Positions 35,966-45,603 of a stretch of 64,000 nt of DNA are shown piece by piece. Numbering within the stretch: the first letter of the stretch is position 1; every line of letters starts with the position of its first letter. The position numbers and the translations under genes were made by a program. The notes below the pieces were generated by a model, which saw only the letters and a list, made by a program, of their open reading frames with translations, searched no databases and was not told where the DNA came from. The stretch is from Acidobacteriota bacterium (GTDB taxonomy: Bacteria > Acidobacteriota > Terriglobia > Terriglobales > Acidobacteriaceae): contig JAFDVW010000009.1 of assembly GCA_018268755.1 (NCBI GenBank), positions 62,001 through 126,000 on the forward strand. Direction: 5' to 3'.

Positions 35966-36925
35966 TCACGGCTTCATCAGAATCGTGAACCCCTCAAAGA
36001 GATACTCCCGCAGATCACCTTCTGTTTTGAACTTGGCCTTCCCGTCCTGAATTTCTCGCATGGCTTTTTGCAGCCGGAGCAGCATCTCGGGCTTTTCCGC
36101 AGGAAAATTGTGCGAGGGCAGAAGAAGCTCCAACTGCGGCGCCAGGGCGGCCAGCCGGTCGACCGAGCGGCGATAATCGGCCACGTTGGTCTCGGGCACA
36201 TAGAGAAAAATGGGGCCGGAGTAGAAAGTGTCGCCGGTAAACAACAACTTATTTTCACGGTCCAGCAGACAAAGCGCGTCCGGCGTGTGGCCAGGGGTCA
36301 GAAGAACTTCTAATTTGCGGTCGCCCAGATCGAGAACGTCTCCGTCCTTCACGAAGTGAGTCACGTGGAAGGCGGGGATGGCATATTTCTCCGGCTGAAA
36401 TCCACGTGGCAGCGCCCCACAAAAGCGTTCCGGGGCGACCGCTTCTGCCAGTTGGGCGTGGGTCCCGCCTTTTTCATTGCCGCGCGTGAAAGGCGTATCC
36501 ACGCCAAAAATCTCAGAGAACTCCCAGTCATCGCCGATGTGGTCGAAGTGGGTGTGCGAATTCAGCACCGTGATGGGCAGCGGAGTGAGCTGGGTAACCA
36601 CCTTACGGATGTCCTGCATGCCCAAGCCGGTATCGAAAAGCAGAGCCTGCGTAGAGCCGGTGATGAGATAGGAAATTACCTCCTCATACTGGTGCGGCTC
36701 GTAAATGGCGAAGACGCCCGGGCGAATGCGATAGACCTCGAACCAATCATTGGCGAGCGCAACGCGCTGCAATTGTCTGTATCCGGGACGCGGCAGTTCC
36801 CGGCACCAATCCGGGGGAAGCGGTTCTCCCCGTGCTTCCGCTCGCCCCTCGGCCTGTTGGGCCAAGGCGCTTAGTGGGAGCAACAAAAGCAAAAGGGCCC
36901 ATGTCCAGACAGGACGAGTTGGCAT
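35966..36925 (-). CDS. Exported MBL-fold metallo-hydrolase
   Basis: A 319-residue metallo-beta-lactamase-fold hydrolase with signal peptide (WTWALLLLLLPLSALA). Metal ligands are seen in the HxHxDH motif NSHTHFDHIGDDW, a histidine in LLTPGHTPDALCLL, the aspartate in LLFTGDTFYSGP and a late histidine in LLLPSHNFPAE. The substrate is unknown; the form resembles periplasmic glyoxalase II or lactonase-like enzymes more than true beta-lactamases. It lies 42 bases downstream of the PepSY gene on the same strand, so it may be the last gene of the iron operon. Confidence 0.85.
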   Translation of the reverse strand: MPTRPVWTWALLLLLLPLSALAQQAEGRAEARGEPLPPDWCRELPRPGYRQLQRVALANDWFEVYRIRPGVFAIYEPHQYEEVISYLITGSTQALLFDTGLGMQDIRKVVTQLTPLPITVLNSHTHFDHIGDDWEFSEIFGVDTPFTRGNEKGGTHAQLAEAVAPERFCGALPRGFQPEKYAIPAFHVTHFVKDGDVLDLGDRKLEVLLTPGHTPDALCLLDRENKLLFTGDTFYSGPIFLYVPETNVADYRRSVDRLAALAPQLELLLPSHNFPAEKPEMLLRLQKAMREIQDGKAKFKTEGDLREYLFEGFTILMKP

Positions 36926-36967
36926 TCCTGTACTGTAACCCAGGAATTGCCAGGTGGGGGCAAAGCT

Positions 36968-38281
36968 TCAGACTGCTGCTTCCTGCGGAACGGCCTCATT
37001 GGCAGCGCGCGAGGTCTTGCGCTTACGCCAGGCAAAGAAACGGCGCACGGCCAGGGCGATGCCTGTCCAAACCAGGATGGCCCCTCCTGCAGAAACCAGC
37101 AGGGCAAGGGTCTGCCCCATCCAGCCGCCGGCCTCCCCTGTGTGGACGAATCGTCCCCACAGGCGCAGACGTCGTCCGGCGTTATAGCTGGAGAAAGTCT
37201 CCCAGCGAACAACCTCGCCGGTCTTGGCATTCAGCACAAGCTGGGAACGCAAGTCAGGACGGCCACCTTCTCCCTGATCAATGGAAAAAGTGAGTGGTGC
37301 ATCCGGAGAGGGCGGAACACGCAGCGAAATGCTCTTCCATCCGGCCACCTGCTGTTGGGCCCGCGCGAAAAGGGGCGCCAGTGTGGCTCGCGGCTCGACC
37401 CTGGGTTCTGCCGCTGCGGTTTCGCTGCGCGGTCCGTGCTCAGCGTCACGCGGCCCACCCTGGCCCTCGCGATGGCGGCGCTCTCCTCCGGTATTCTCGC
37501 GCTCGGAACGACCAGCCGGCGCCGCGTCCCCTTCCCTGCGCTTGGCTCCCGCCGTCTGCGGTCCCGTAGCCCCCGGCGGGCCTGGTTGTCCGGGAGGCGG
37601 TGGCTCATTGCCGGTCATGCGATAGAGAAGATTGTTGGCCCAGGGGTAAGACATGATTACGCCGGTCAAAACAATGAAGAACAGCGGCGCCATGCTCCAG
37701 ATACCGAGGACATTGTGCCAATTGAAATCGCGCGCTTTGCCATTCAGGCCACCGCGAAACAGCAGAATCGCCTTCAGGTTCTTCCAGGTCCACTTTTTGG
37801 GCCACCACAGAAATGGCCCCGTCGTCACAAGAATAAGAAAGGCCAGATTGCAGGCGCCGGTGATGGCCCGCCCGACCGGCCTCTGTGCGGCGCTCACCCC
37901 CAGCCAACGGTGCCAGTTCTCCACGGTCGAGAAAAATGCACGCAGACGCGGGGAACCTTCGCCCAGCACCGCGCCCGTGTAGGCATTCACATAAATGGTC
38001 TTTTCGCGGCCGAAGGCAAACTGCACAGGCTCGGAGGGGTCCGCCTTCAGGGTAATGCCGGTCGGCTGCGCCGGCTGCGATTCTTTCACTCTGGCCAGCA
38101 GCACATCCACGGCAAGGGGCTGGGCGGAAGGCGGCGGGGCGGCACGATAGCTGCGGTTGGCCCAGTCATGAATCTGCCGCTCATAGGCCAGCAACACCCC
38201 GGTCACGCTCATGATCAGGATCACGATGCCGGCGAGGCAGCCTGCGAAGAGGTGGATCCAGAAGATTATTTTACGCGCCAT
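36968..38281 (-). CDS. PepSY-associated membrane protein (PiuB-like), iron uptake operon
   Basis: A 437-residue inner-membrane protein with PepSY-TM architecture. Helix 1 is IIFWIHLFAGCLAGIVILIM, followed by a periplasmic PepSY domain, a pair of helices around GPFLWWPKK and WHNVLGIWSMAPLFFIVLTG, and a terminal helix (LLVSAGGAILVWTGIALAV). Conserved histidines near helix ends (WIHLFAG, VENWHRWLG, FNWHNVLG) suggest heme or metal ligation. Related proteins act in ferric-siderophore reduction; that is inferred here from the operon. An unusual ~75-residue Pro/Gly then charged insert lies between helices (about 37385-37610). It begins 15 bases after the dioxygenase gene. Confidence 0.85.
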   Translation of the reverse strand: MARKIIFWIHLFAGCLAGIVILIMSVTGVLLAYERQIHDWANRSYRAAPPPSAQPLAVDVLLARVKESQPAQPTGITLKADPSEPVQFAFGREKTIYVNAYTGAVLGEGSPRLRAFFSTVENWHRWLGVSAAQRPVGRAITGACNLAFLILVTTGPFLWWPKKWTWKNLKAILLFRGGLNGKARDFNWHNVLGIWSMAPLFFIVLTGVIMSYPWANNLLYRMTGNEPPPPGQPGPPGATGPQTAGAKRREGDAAPAGRSERENTGGERRHREGQGGPRDAEHGPRSETAAAEPRVEPRATLAPLFARAQQQVAGWKSISLRVPPSPDAPLTFSIDQGEGGRPDLRSQLVLNAKTGEVVRWETFSSYNAGRRLRLWGRFVHTGEAGGWMGQTLALLVSAGGAILVWTGIALAVRRFFAWRKRKTSRAANEAVPQEAAV

Positions 38282-38296
38282 GATGCGGGGCCCCGG

Positions 38297-38977
38297 CTAT
38301 ATCTCCGCCCAACGGCGGAGCAGATTGTGGTACACGCCGGTGAGTTGCACGGCGTTGGCATCACCCGGGCGTTCACTGTTCATCCGCTGGATGACGACAT
38401 CCAGATCGAACAACAGGGTGCGGGCGCTGTCATCGCGAATCATGCTCTGGATCCAGAAGAAGGAGCAGATGCGCGCGCCACGAGTCACCGGTCGCACATG
38501 ATGCAGGCTGCTGGCGGGATAGAGCACCATGTGCCCGGCCGGCAGCTTCACGCTGTGGATACCGTAAGTATCTTCGACCACCAGGTCGCCGCCGTCATAT
38601 TCGTCGGGCTGGGAGAAAAACAGGGTGGCCGAGAGATCGGTGCGCACCCGGTGCCCGGTGCCGGGGACCTGACGAATGGCGTTGTCTACATGCGTGCCAA
38701 AGGACTGGCCGCCCTGATAGCGGTTGAACAGGGGAGGAAACACCTTCGCCGGCAGCGCCGCCGAAATGAACAGCGGATTTCGGCCCAGAGCTTCCAGAAT
38801 GGTCTCGCCCAGCTGGCGCGCCGCCGGATGGTCTTCCGGCAGCTGCATATTGTCTTTGCTTAAAGCGGATTGATGTCCAGCCGTGATGCGGCCATCCACC
38901 CAGGGAGTCTCCTCCAAGAGTTTGCGTGCCTGCGCGACCTGCTCAGCGGTCAGTACATCGGGAATCGGTAATAGCAA
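38297..38977 (-). CDS. piuC: Fe(II)/2-oxoglutarate-dependent PKHD-type hydroxylase (PiuC/YbiX-like)
   Basis: A 226-residue dioxygenase. The iron ligands are H and D in [10 protein letters not shown] and the distal H in SLHHVRPVT, with the 2-oxoglutarate-binding arginine in [14 protein letters not shown]. The start is a TTG giving the family N-terminus [14 protein letters not shown] and the usual YbiX/PiuC length, with AGAGG five bases upstream. A longer in-frame start at 39067 adds 30 unconserved residues. The family is commonly linked to TonB siderophore receptors and iron starvation, as here. The substrate is unknown. Confidence 0.88.
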   Translation of the reverse strand: MLLPIPDVLTAEQVAQARKLLEETPWVDGRITAGHQSALSKDNMQLPEDHPAARQLGETILEALGRNPLFISAALPAKVFPPLFNRYQGGQSFGTHVDNAIRQVPGTGHRVRTDLSATLFFSQPDEYDGGDLVVEDTYGIHSVKLPAGHMVLYPASSLHHVRPVTRGARICSFFWIQSMIRDDSARTLLFDLDVVIQRMNSERPGDANAVQLTGVYHNLLRRWAEI

Positions 38978-39089
38978 GGCGACCTCTTCTGAAAATGAAC
39001 TGCTCTTCTTTGAGAAGCGAGGAACCTGCGTTTTTTCACAGGTCCCTCGCCGCGGCGTTCCTTGCATTGCAAGGAAACTTGGGAGGTGG

Positions 39090-41534
39090 TCAGAACTTGA
39101 AGTTCATCCCCACCAATGCCGACCGGCCCGGCCCGGGGACAATGTGCCCGGGATGAAGCTGGTCGTAGTAATACTTGTCGCCGAGGTTGTAGAGATTGAG
39201 CTGCAAATCCACATGCTCGCCCAGCGGATAGCGCGCCATGGCGTTGAACACCACGTACCCGGGGGCCTGCTTGAGGAGCCCGGTGGTGGGATCATTGGGC
39301 GCCGTGGAACTGGCGGTCCGGCTGTCCACATAATTCGATCCCAAGCCAAACTGCAAGCGCCAGGGGAATTCGTAAGTGCTCCAGACGTTGAAGGTGTTCT
39401 TCGGCACATTGGCCAACCGCGCGCCCACCGCGAGCGGATAGTACTCCGAGCTGGTCACTTTGCCGTCCAGGTAGGCATAGCTGGCTAAAATCTGCCAACG
39501 GCTGGTAATGCGGCCGGTGGTTTCCACTTCCATACCATTGACCCGCTGCTTGCCGGCCAGGACATTCAGCGCCGGGTTGTCTGGATCAGGCTCGCGGGCA
39601 TTGAGCTTGTCGGTGCGAAATGCGGCGGTGCGGAAGGAAAGCTTGCGGGAGTAGAAGTCCCACTTGGTCCCCACTTCATAGGTCCGGTTCTCTTCAGGAT
39701 CGAGCGAGACGGTGGCCGCGCTCAAGGACAGCGCCTCCGCCGAAGGATTGAAAGAATTCCCATAGCTGAGATAAATGCTGCCACCCGCCGCCGGCTTGTA
39801 GACCAGCGCGCCACGCCAGCTGGTCATGGTCACGGGATGGCTCAGCGGCGTGGGGTTGAGGTTGGCCGGAGTCGCCTGCAGGTAATCGGTGTCCATGCGG
39901 TCGACACGCAATCCGCCGGTCAGGTCCCAATGCCGGCCCAGCTTCAAAGTATCGAGGGCATAGGCGCCCACACTCACCGCATTGGCATGGGTCCAGGAAG
40001 AAGGCGTTCCAGTGCCGGCAAAGGCCTGGTGCTCATCTGGATCCAACAGGCTTACCGTAGGCACGCCCGTGAAGGCGAAGCGGGTCGGCGCGGAGGTCTC
40101 GCGCGACGCCTCCACTCCGGTGACCAGCGCGTGCTGAATAAAGCCGGTGCGAAAGCTGAAGGTCACATCGGTTTGGTTTTGCAGGAAAGTTTCCAGACTA
40201 TTCACCGCAATCTGGTTGCGGTTCAAGGTCACGTCTTCCAACGGCGTGGTGGGCAACGTACCGGTCACCACGCGGGCTTCTGTGATTCGTACGTCCCGCC
40301 GGTAGTGGGCATAGCGGGTCTGGTTGCGCACGTGGATGGAGGCATTGAAATCATGCTCCAGCGTGGCCGTCCCCATGTTGACGTGGGTCTTCAGGAAATT
40401 GCCCTGACGGAAGCCGTAGTAGTTGCTGCGGTCCACATCCGCCGGGTGATCGAAGAACCAGGGAATGCCGTAGTCCGGCGTATCATCGGCCCACTCTCCC
40501 AGATAGTTCAGCTTGAAGCGGGTCGGGGTCCCTAGGCCGAAGACCAGCGAGGGCGCCACACCCAGACGGCGGGCTTCCGCGACATCGCGTCCCGCCACCT
40601 TCGAATCATGCCCCATGACATTCAGGCGAAAGGCCGCGCCCTCGCCCAAACCGGAGAGCGGCTTGTTCCAGTCCGCGGTCACACGCCGGGTGAGGTCGCT
40701 TCCCAAATTCACCCCCGCGGCAAAAGACGAGCCCACCTTGGGACTCTTCGTCACCTGGTTGACCACGCCTCCGGTCGATCCGCGACCGAAGGTGACCGAC
40801 GACGGCCCCTGCAGGACTTCCACTTCCTCAAACATGAAAGGATCGCGGTAGTAGCTGCCGAAGTCGCGCATGCCGTCCAGGAAGATGTCGTTGCGCGCCG
40901 CGAAACCACGGATGGTCAGGTTGTCGCCCTGGGCCCCGCCTTCGCCCGCGGCCAGACTGATGCCGGCCACGTTGCGCAGGGTGTCGCGCAGCGTAGTTGC
41001 GCCTTGTTGCTGAATGATCTGTTGCGGCACAACGGCGATGGTCTGCGGCGTATCCACCAACGCCTCGCTATATTTCGGCATGACGTCTGGAAGCGTGGTG
41101 GCCGTCACCTCCACTGCCGTGGATAATCCCTGAATTTGCAGGGTAACCTGGGTCGGGGTGCTGAACTTATAAGTGATCCCCGTGCCCGCCAGAAGCTGCC
41201 GCAGCGCCTGTTCGTTGCTGTACAGACCGGCGACCCCGGGTGATCCAATGCTGCGGATGGAATCACGCGCGATCGTGACCTGTACGCCGGTAGCAACCTC
41301 ATAGGCGTTCAGCACTATCTCCAGCGTGCCGCCGGAAATGTCGAAGCGGCGGACCACCATGCCCTGGGTTTGCATGGAAGCCACCCCGGCCACCGGGCCT
41401 TTCCGGTCCTGCTGTGCATACAGCGACTTCCCGCCCAGGGTTGTGGCGGCCAGGGTCCCCACCGCCATCCAGTATCTGGGCCCCCGCTCCCGCCTGCCAT
41501 GCTTGAGCTTCTTGATCTTGATTCGCCTTGCCAC
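39090..41534 (-). CDS. TonB-dependent siderophore receptor with N-terminal STN domain
   Basis: An 814-residue outer-membrane receptor. An export signal ([20 protein letters not shown]) precedes an STN domain ([34 protein letters not shown]). The plug contains [39 protein letters not shown] and [20 protein letters not shown], and a 22-strand barrel ends in [17 protein letters not shown] and a terminal Phe. It is most like catecholate/hydroxamate siderophore receptors (Fiu/FhuE group). The STN domain can signal to a FecR/sigma pair, but none is visible here. The GTG start has AGGAGAG nine bases upstream. It heads the iron operon behind a Fur-box-like palindrome. Confidence 0.93.
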   Translation of the reverse strand: MARRIKIKKLKHGRRERGPRYWMAVGTLAATTLGGKSLYAQQDRKGPVAGVASMQTQGMVVRRFDISGGTLEIVLNAYEVATGVQVTIARDSIRSIGSPGVAGLYSNEQALRQLLAGTGITYKFSTPTQVTLQIQGLSTAVEVTATTLPDVMPKYSEALVDTPQTIAVVPQQIIQQQGATTLRDTLRNVAGISLAAGEGGAQGDNLTIRGFAARNDIFLDGMRDFGSYYRDPFMFEEVEVLQGPSSVTFGRGSTGGVVNQVTKSPKVGSSFAAGVNLGSDLTRRVTADWNKPLSGLGEGAAFRLNVMGHDSKVAGRDVAEARRLGVAPSLVFGLGTPTRFKLNYLGEWADDTPDYGIPWFFDHPADVDRSNYYGFRQGNFLKTHVNMGTATLEHDFNASIHVRNQTRYAHYRRDVRITEARVVTGTLPTTPLEDVTLNRNQIAVNSLETFLQNQTDVTFSFRTGFIQHALVTGVEASRETSAPTRFAFTGVPTVSLLDPDEHQAFAGTGTPSSWTHANAVSVGAYALDTLKLGRHWDLTGGLRVDRMDTDYLQATPANLNPTPLSHPVTMTSWRGALVYKPAAGGSIYLSYGNSFNPSAEALSLSAATVSLDPEENRTYEVGTKWDFYSRKLSFRTAAFRTDKLNAREPDPDNPALNVLAGKQRVNGMEVETTGRITSRWQILASYAYLDGKVTSSEYYPLAVGARLANVPKNTFNVWSTYEFPWRLQFGLGSNYVDSRTASSTAPNDPTTGLLKQAPGYVVFNAMARYPLGEHVDLQLNLYNLGDKYYYDQLHPGHIVPGPGRSALVGMNFKF

Positions 41535-41603
41535 CGTTCCGCTCTCCTGAGGTAAGAATGCGCCGCGTATCTATTTGCAACCGTGTTGCAACTGTAAAAA
41601 GAA

Positions 41604-41630
41604 TGAAATTGAAATTCATTTTCAATTTCA
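41604..41630 (-). promoter_or_regulatory. Fur-box-like palindrome upstream of the siderophore receptor
   Basis: A perfect 10-bp inverted repeat GAAATTGAAA-N5-TTTCAATTTC (41605-41629). Read on the minus strand it contains TGAAAATGAATTTCA, a 7-1-7 match to Fur operators. It lies 70-96 bases upstream of the receptor start in an A+T-rich patch, where repression by ferric Fur would be expected. Confidence 0.7.
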
Positions 41631-41774
41631 GAAATATTACGGCAATTCCTCGCCCCTGTCTACCCTTCCCTTGTGAAAAAGCCGGAGATTTACAGCCAGT
41701 GGTGAAATTTGGGATTGAACGGTACATTGCGGAGCACCCGGTGGCCGCGCGCGGACCCAAACTCTCCCCCACAA

Positions 41775-41804
41775 ACAAAAAACCGGACCCTTGGGGGTCC
41801 GGTT
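41775..41804 (-). terminator. Intrinsic terminator after the second giant SBBP gene
   Basis: A 10-bp stem (AACCGGACCC / GGGTCCGGTT, 41781-41804) that on the minus strand runs into TTTTGTTTGTG, 21 bases after the stop of the 1099-residue protein. Confidence 0.88.
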
Positions 41805-41824
41805 GAGGTCGACGTAAGGCGGCC

Positions 41825-44800
41825 CTACTGCACGACCAAATTGACCGTGCTGGTCCGGCTGGCCGATCCCGAGGTGGCCGTGACCGTGACCGTATAGGTC
41901 CCGGCAGGGGTGCCGGTCGTGGTGGTGGTGGTGCTGCTCGAACCGCAACCCGCGGCGAACAGCGTCAGGGTCAGGAAGCTGCCCAGCAGCAACCCCAGAG
42001 CGATGCGGCGTTTGCGCGACATCGTGGTGCCCATGCCCAGACCGAGGAACGCCAGTCCGGAAACCGGCAGCCAGGTGGCATACATGAAGCCGTTCTTTGG
42101 CCACACTTGCGAAGTGGTGGTCACCCGGGCCGTGGTGTTGATGATGAGGGCACGGCTGGCCGCGCTGCCGCTATTCAGGTTCGAGATCGGCGTGTTGGTA
42201 AAGCTACAGGCCGCGCCGGTCGGCAAGCCCGAGCTGCAGGAAAGCGAAACGCTGCTGGGGATCGCTCCGGTGGGCGTCACCGTCACCGTATAGCTGGCGG
42301 GAACTCCCGCAGGCTGGGTGATGCTCGGCGGGTCTGCGGAAACCGCAAAATCATTCACCGTTACGCTGGGTGGAGGATTGGGCGTCACCGTAAAGGGCGC
42401 GCCGGTCACCGTGAGAGTGCCGCTGTTGCTCAATACTCCGGCGGTATTGGGGGTCACGTTCACGGTCACGGTGGCTACCTGCCCTGCTGTCAGGGTCCCC
42501 ACATTGCACAGCACAACGTTTTGCGCCGCGGTGCCGCAGGAGCCATTGGACGAGATGGCGGTGCCAATGGTCCCGCTGAAGCTGCCCAGGTTGTCGGTGA
42601 AGGTCACGCCGGTCACCAGATCGCCATTGTTGGTGATGACATAGCGGAAGCTCACCTGATTTCCCACGCCCACGGGGCTGGGTGAACCGGTGCCGAGAAT
42701 CGACAAGTTGGTGGTCGGTCCCAGCGAGGCCACGAAGGCGTCGCTCGCACCGCTGCGTGATCCCTGATAGGGGATCAGATTGGGCGACACCGACAACGGG
42801 AAGTTGCCCGACGCTGTCTCTCCCGCCAGGTAGCTGCTGCCGCGGGAATCGAGGGCCAGGCTGGTGGCGGCGTCACTGCCGCTGCCTCCCAGATAGGTGG
42901 CGTAGTGGCCGGCCGCCGTCGCCGAAGTCGCGGTGGTGTCGATGCGCGCGGCAAAGGCGTCCTGCCCGCCGCCCGAGGTCGCCTGCATAGTGGCGATCCC
43001 CGAGGGCACAAAGTTAGTGGAGTTCGTCCAGCCTACGATGCGGGCGCCCTGGGCGGAATCTACGGCAATGCCTAAGCCGGCGTCTGCTCCGCTGCCGCCA
43101 AGGTACGAGAAGTACAGTACGGAAACATTTCCGCTGGTAGTGGTGGAAGAAAGGGTCAGGCTGCTGATCTTGGCCAGGAAAGCATCACTGGCGCCTCCCC
43201 CATAGGTGCCCTGGTAAGGCGTCGTCGAGGTGGCGGCGGTCAGGTCGCTGGAGGTGGTGGAGCCCGTAATATAGGCATTGCCACCGGAATCCACCGCGAT
43301 CGCCCGGCCGATGTCATCTCCCGAGCCGCCCACGTAATTGGAATAAACCAGCTGATAGGTGGTCGCCGCCGTGGTCACCGGAGCAAACTTGGCCACAAAG
43401 GCGTCCAGGGCAGTCACTGTACTGCTGCAAGTCGCGGGAGTGGTTGGAACTTTAGTGGCCCAGGCATTGAGACAGCCTTGCGCAGCATTCAGGATGGGAA
43501 AGTCGTGGGTGGCGTCTCCCGTGTGCAGGAAGTTGGTGCCCCCCGTGAAATACACGTTGCCGCTGCTGTCCACGGCCACCCCGCCACCGATGGCCACGCC
43601 ATCCGCAGCATCGCCTGTTCCCACGGTGCCGCCGCCGAAATAGGTGGAGTAAACGAGACTGGAGGTGCCGGCCAACGTAGGATCAATTTTGCTGAGAAAG
43701 AGCTGCTGCGGCGCCAGGGACGCGGTCTGGAAGGCGGCCGGCGTCGTCGGAAAGTCCGTCGACGTAGTGCTTCCCGTAACGTAGGCTTTGCCCTTGTTAT
43801 CCACGGCCAGTCCGGTGGCCGTTTCCGTTCCGGTTCCGGAAAGGTAGGTAGAAAAGGCCAGATTGCCATTGGCATTGAAGCGGCTCAGGAAAGCATGTTT
43901 CCCGCTGGCAGCCGGCGACGACTGATAGGCATTGGGGGTGGTGGGGAAATCGCCGGAGGTGGTGGTCCCCGCCACAAACACATCAAAATTCGAGCCCACC
44001 GCCACGCCGGCGTTCAGATCAACGCCGCTGCCGCCCAGATAGGTCGCAAAAGCTACCGAATAGCTGGTGCCGGTCGGCTGAAACTTGATCACATAGACAT
44101 TGGCGGTTCCGGAAAGGCTACCCACAATGCCCGGTTGGGGTGGGAAGTCTGCCGAGGTGGTCGATCCGGCAACATACAGGTCCGGGGTAAGCACGGTATC
44201 CACGGCGATGGCGGGACATCCCGCCTGCGGCGTGCCGGCTCCCGAGATTACCGAGCAGGCTTCCGCGCCGCTGCCGCCGAGATAGCTGGAGTAGGTCAGC
44301 ACCGGATCGATGACCAGAGTCCGGGTCCGGTCATAGGCGCCCACTGCGAAACCCACGCGATTGCCGGCCAGAAGGGCAAACTTGGCGGGAACCACCTGCC
44401 GCCCGCGGGCCGCTTCCTGATAGACCAGCGGAGCATGCAGGCGCACGTCGCCGTTGCTGGACAGGAGACGCAAATCGCCGTTTGCTTCCAGGGCCAGCTT
44501 TTCCGCACCGTCAAAGTGCAACACGACATGCTGCGGATCCGCCCCCGGGGCCACGATGAAGTCATATTCCAGCTTGCCCTGGTTCCCGTAATAGGCCAGA
44601 TCAATGCCGGGATAAACCGCGGAGTAGTGCACGCGGCCAAACTGCGCAATGCCGCGATGCCAACGGCTGGGATCCTTGCCCACGAAGTAGTTGCTCTTCC
44701 CCGGCAGAAGTTCGCGGCCTTCGACTTTTGGCGCCGGGTTAGCATCCGCCAGCTGCATGCGCACCACGCTGGCCGGCTTCTTGGCATCGGCTTGGCGCAG

Positions 44801-45124
44801 GGACAAGACGGCTTCGTTGGCGGTCAGGAAAAGTCCATAACCGGCGCCCCGCGCCAGAAACTTCACCTGCTGGTTCGTCTGGCCCTGGTTCACCTCAAAG
44901 ATCAGCGGGATCTGGTCCCAGGAGAATTTTACGGGTGAGGCCGGCAGCGGAGAAGCGGCCTGGACCTTTCCCGGAAGTGTCGCGCCAGAGAACGGAGCCG
45001 GATGCAAGGCCAGCGCCGCCAGCGTCATCAACAGCGCCACCATGATTGTTACCCGACCCCGCGAACCCACCTTACCCAACCCACGGCAATTCAATGTCAC
45101 GAGCTCCTCCGGCTTCGATTCCAT
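41825..45124 (-). CDS. Second giant secreted SBBP beta-propeller protein with the same C-terminal two-helix cassette
   Basis: About 1099 residues. The signal sequence (TIMVALLMTLAALALHP) is followed by the same N-terminal domain as the 22-26 kb protein (LIFEVNQGQTNQQVKFLARG, GKSNYFVGKDPSRW, DLAYYGNQGKLEYDFIVAPG), many SBBP blades (YSTYFGG, AYVTGSTTS; residues ~265-800) and a DUF11-like domain (SPVGVGNQVSFRYVITNNGD). A last Ig-like domain is split by two hydrophobic helices, SRKRR and LTLFAAGCGSSS before TPAGTYTVTV...NLVVQ. Probably a surface or adhesion protein. The start is uncertain: ATG at 45124 is listed, and GTG at 45163 is also possible. A terminator follows. Confidence 0.82.
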   Translation of the reverse strand: MESKPEELVTLNCRGLGKVGSRGRVTIMVALLMTLAALALHPAPFSGATLPGKVQAASPLPASPVKFSWDQIPLIFEVNQGQTNQQVKFLARGAGYGLFLTANEAVLSLRQADAKKPASVVRMQLADANPAPKVEGRELLPGKSNYFVGKDPSRWHRGIAQFGRVHYSAVYPGIDLAYYGNQGKLEYDFIVAPGADPQHVVLHFDGAEKLALEANGDLRLLSSNGDVRLHAPLVYQEAARGRQVVPAKFALLAGNRVGFAVGAYDRTRTLVIDPVLTYSSYLGGSGAEACSVISGAGTPQAGCPAIAVDTVLTPDLYVAGSTTSADFPPQPGIVGSLSGTANVYVIKFQPTGTSYSVAFATYLGGSGVDLNAGVAVGSNFDVFVAGTTTSGDFPTTPNAYQSSPAASGKHAFLSRFNANGNLAFSTYLSGTGTETATGLAVDNKGKAYVTGSTTSTDFPTTPAAFQTASLAPQQLFLSKIDPTLAGTSSLVYSTYFGGGTVGTGDAADGVAIGGGVAVDSSGNVYFTGGTNFLHTGDATHDFPILNAAQGCLNAWATKVPTTPATCSSTVTALDAFVAKFAPVTTAATTYQLVYSNYVGGSGDDIGRAIAVDSGGNAYITGSTTSSDLTAATSTTPYQGTYGGGASDAFLAKISSLTLSSTTTSGNVSVLYFSYLGGSGADAGLGIAVDSAQGARIVGWTNSTNFVPSGIATMQATSGGGQDAFAARIDTTATSATAAGHYATYLGGSGSDAATSLALDSRGSSYLAGETASGNFPLSVSPNLIPYQGSRSGASDAFVASLGPTTNLSILGTGSPSPVGVGNQVSFRYVITNNGDLVTGVTFTDNLGSFSGTIGTAISSNGSCGTAAQNVVLCNVGTLTAGQVATVTVNVTPNTAGVLSNSGTLTVTGAPFTVTPNPPPSVTVNDFAVSADPPSITQPAGVPASYTVTVTPTGAIPSSVSLSCSSGLPTGAACSFTNTPISNLNSGSAASRALIINTTARVTTTSQVWPKNGFMYATWLPVSGLAFLGLGMGTTMSRKRRIALGLLLGSFLTLTLFAAGCGSSSTTTTTTGTPAGTYTVTVTATSGSASRTSTVNLVVQ

Positions 45125-45603
45125 GTATGGAGAGAGAAGAAAGAAACGGCGCACCAAGAACACCCCGGCTCACGCGCCGGCGAAATGGCATGCATCAATT
45201 GGGTCACCAGAACTGGGCGAAAAATAAATAACTACTTAAACATCTGACGGATAGCCTGTCAAGCCGCACTCCTCCCGTCCCTGGATTCGTCTGATGCAGA
45301 AAGGCCTCAGGAAAGATGCCGCCTGCACTGCAAAGTCTTTCATTTCCATAACGGGGCGGCGGTTTGCCGGCTTCGCGTAAATGCTTCTGCCCGTGGGCGA
45401 CGCGTACGAGCGAAATGTGGCACCCGGCTTGCACCCGAACTCCACGAGCCCGCGCCACGGTTTTGCGCCGCTCTCGGGCGGCGGCACCTTTACCGACTCT
45501 GTTCCCCGCCGAGTTTGGTATTGCAAACAATTGATAAATAAGTAAATCTTGCCTTCAAGGCACGCGTTCGGCCGAACCTGCAGTCTGAGGATAGAGATTC
45601 TTC
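45125..45603. other. Divergent 479-base intergenic region with inverted repeats
   Basis: Lies between the second giant protein gene and a PilZ gene. Several GC-rich inverted repeats occur (for example GCCGCC...GGCGGC around 45320-45360), which on the minus strand would form a structured leader for the giant gene. An A+T-rich patch at 45530-45560 (TTGCAA...TAAATC) could be the PilZ promoter. No riboswitch family could be assigned, and ORFs drawn through the region look non-coding. Confidence 0.4.

Noticed and set aside
36947..38863. A 638-codon plus-strand ORF across the PepSY and dioxygenase genes
   Set aside because: It is antisense to two well-supported minus-strand genes, and its translation is low-complexity with no domain.
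45304..45420. c-di-GMP-I riboswitch on the minus strand (GGCAAACC stretch)
   Set aside because: The partner GGGACGCAAAGC segment and P1/P2 pairing are not present; the match is one short string.
45204..45530. 108-codon minus-strand ORF upstream of the second giant gene
   Set aside because: Composition is non-coding in appearance and it overlaps the putative leader; no motif.
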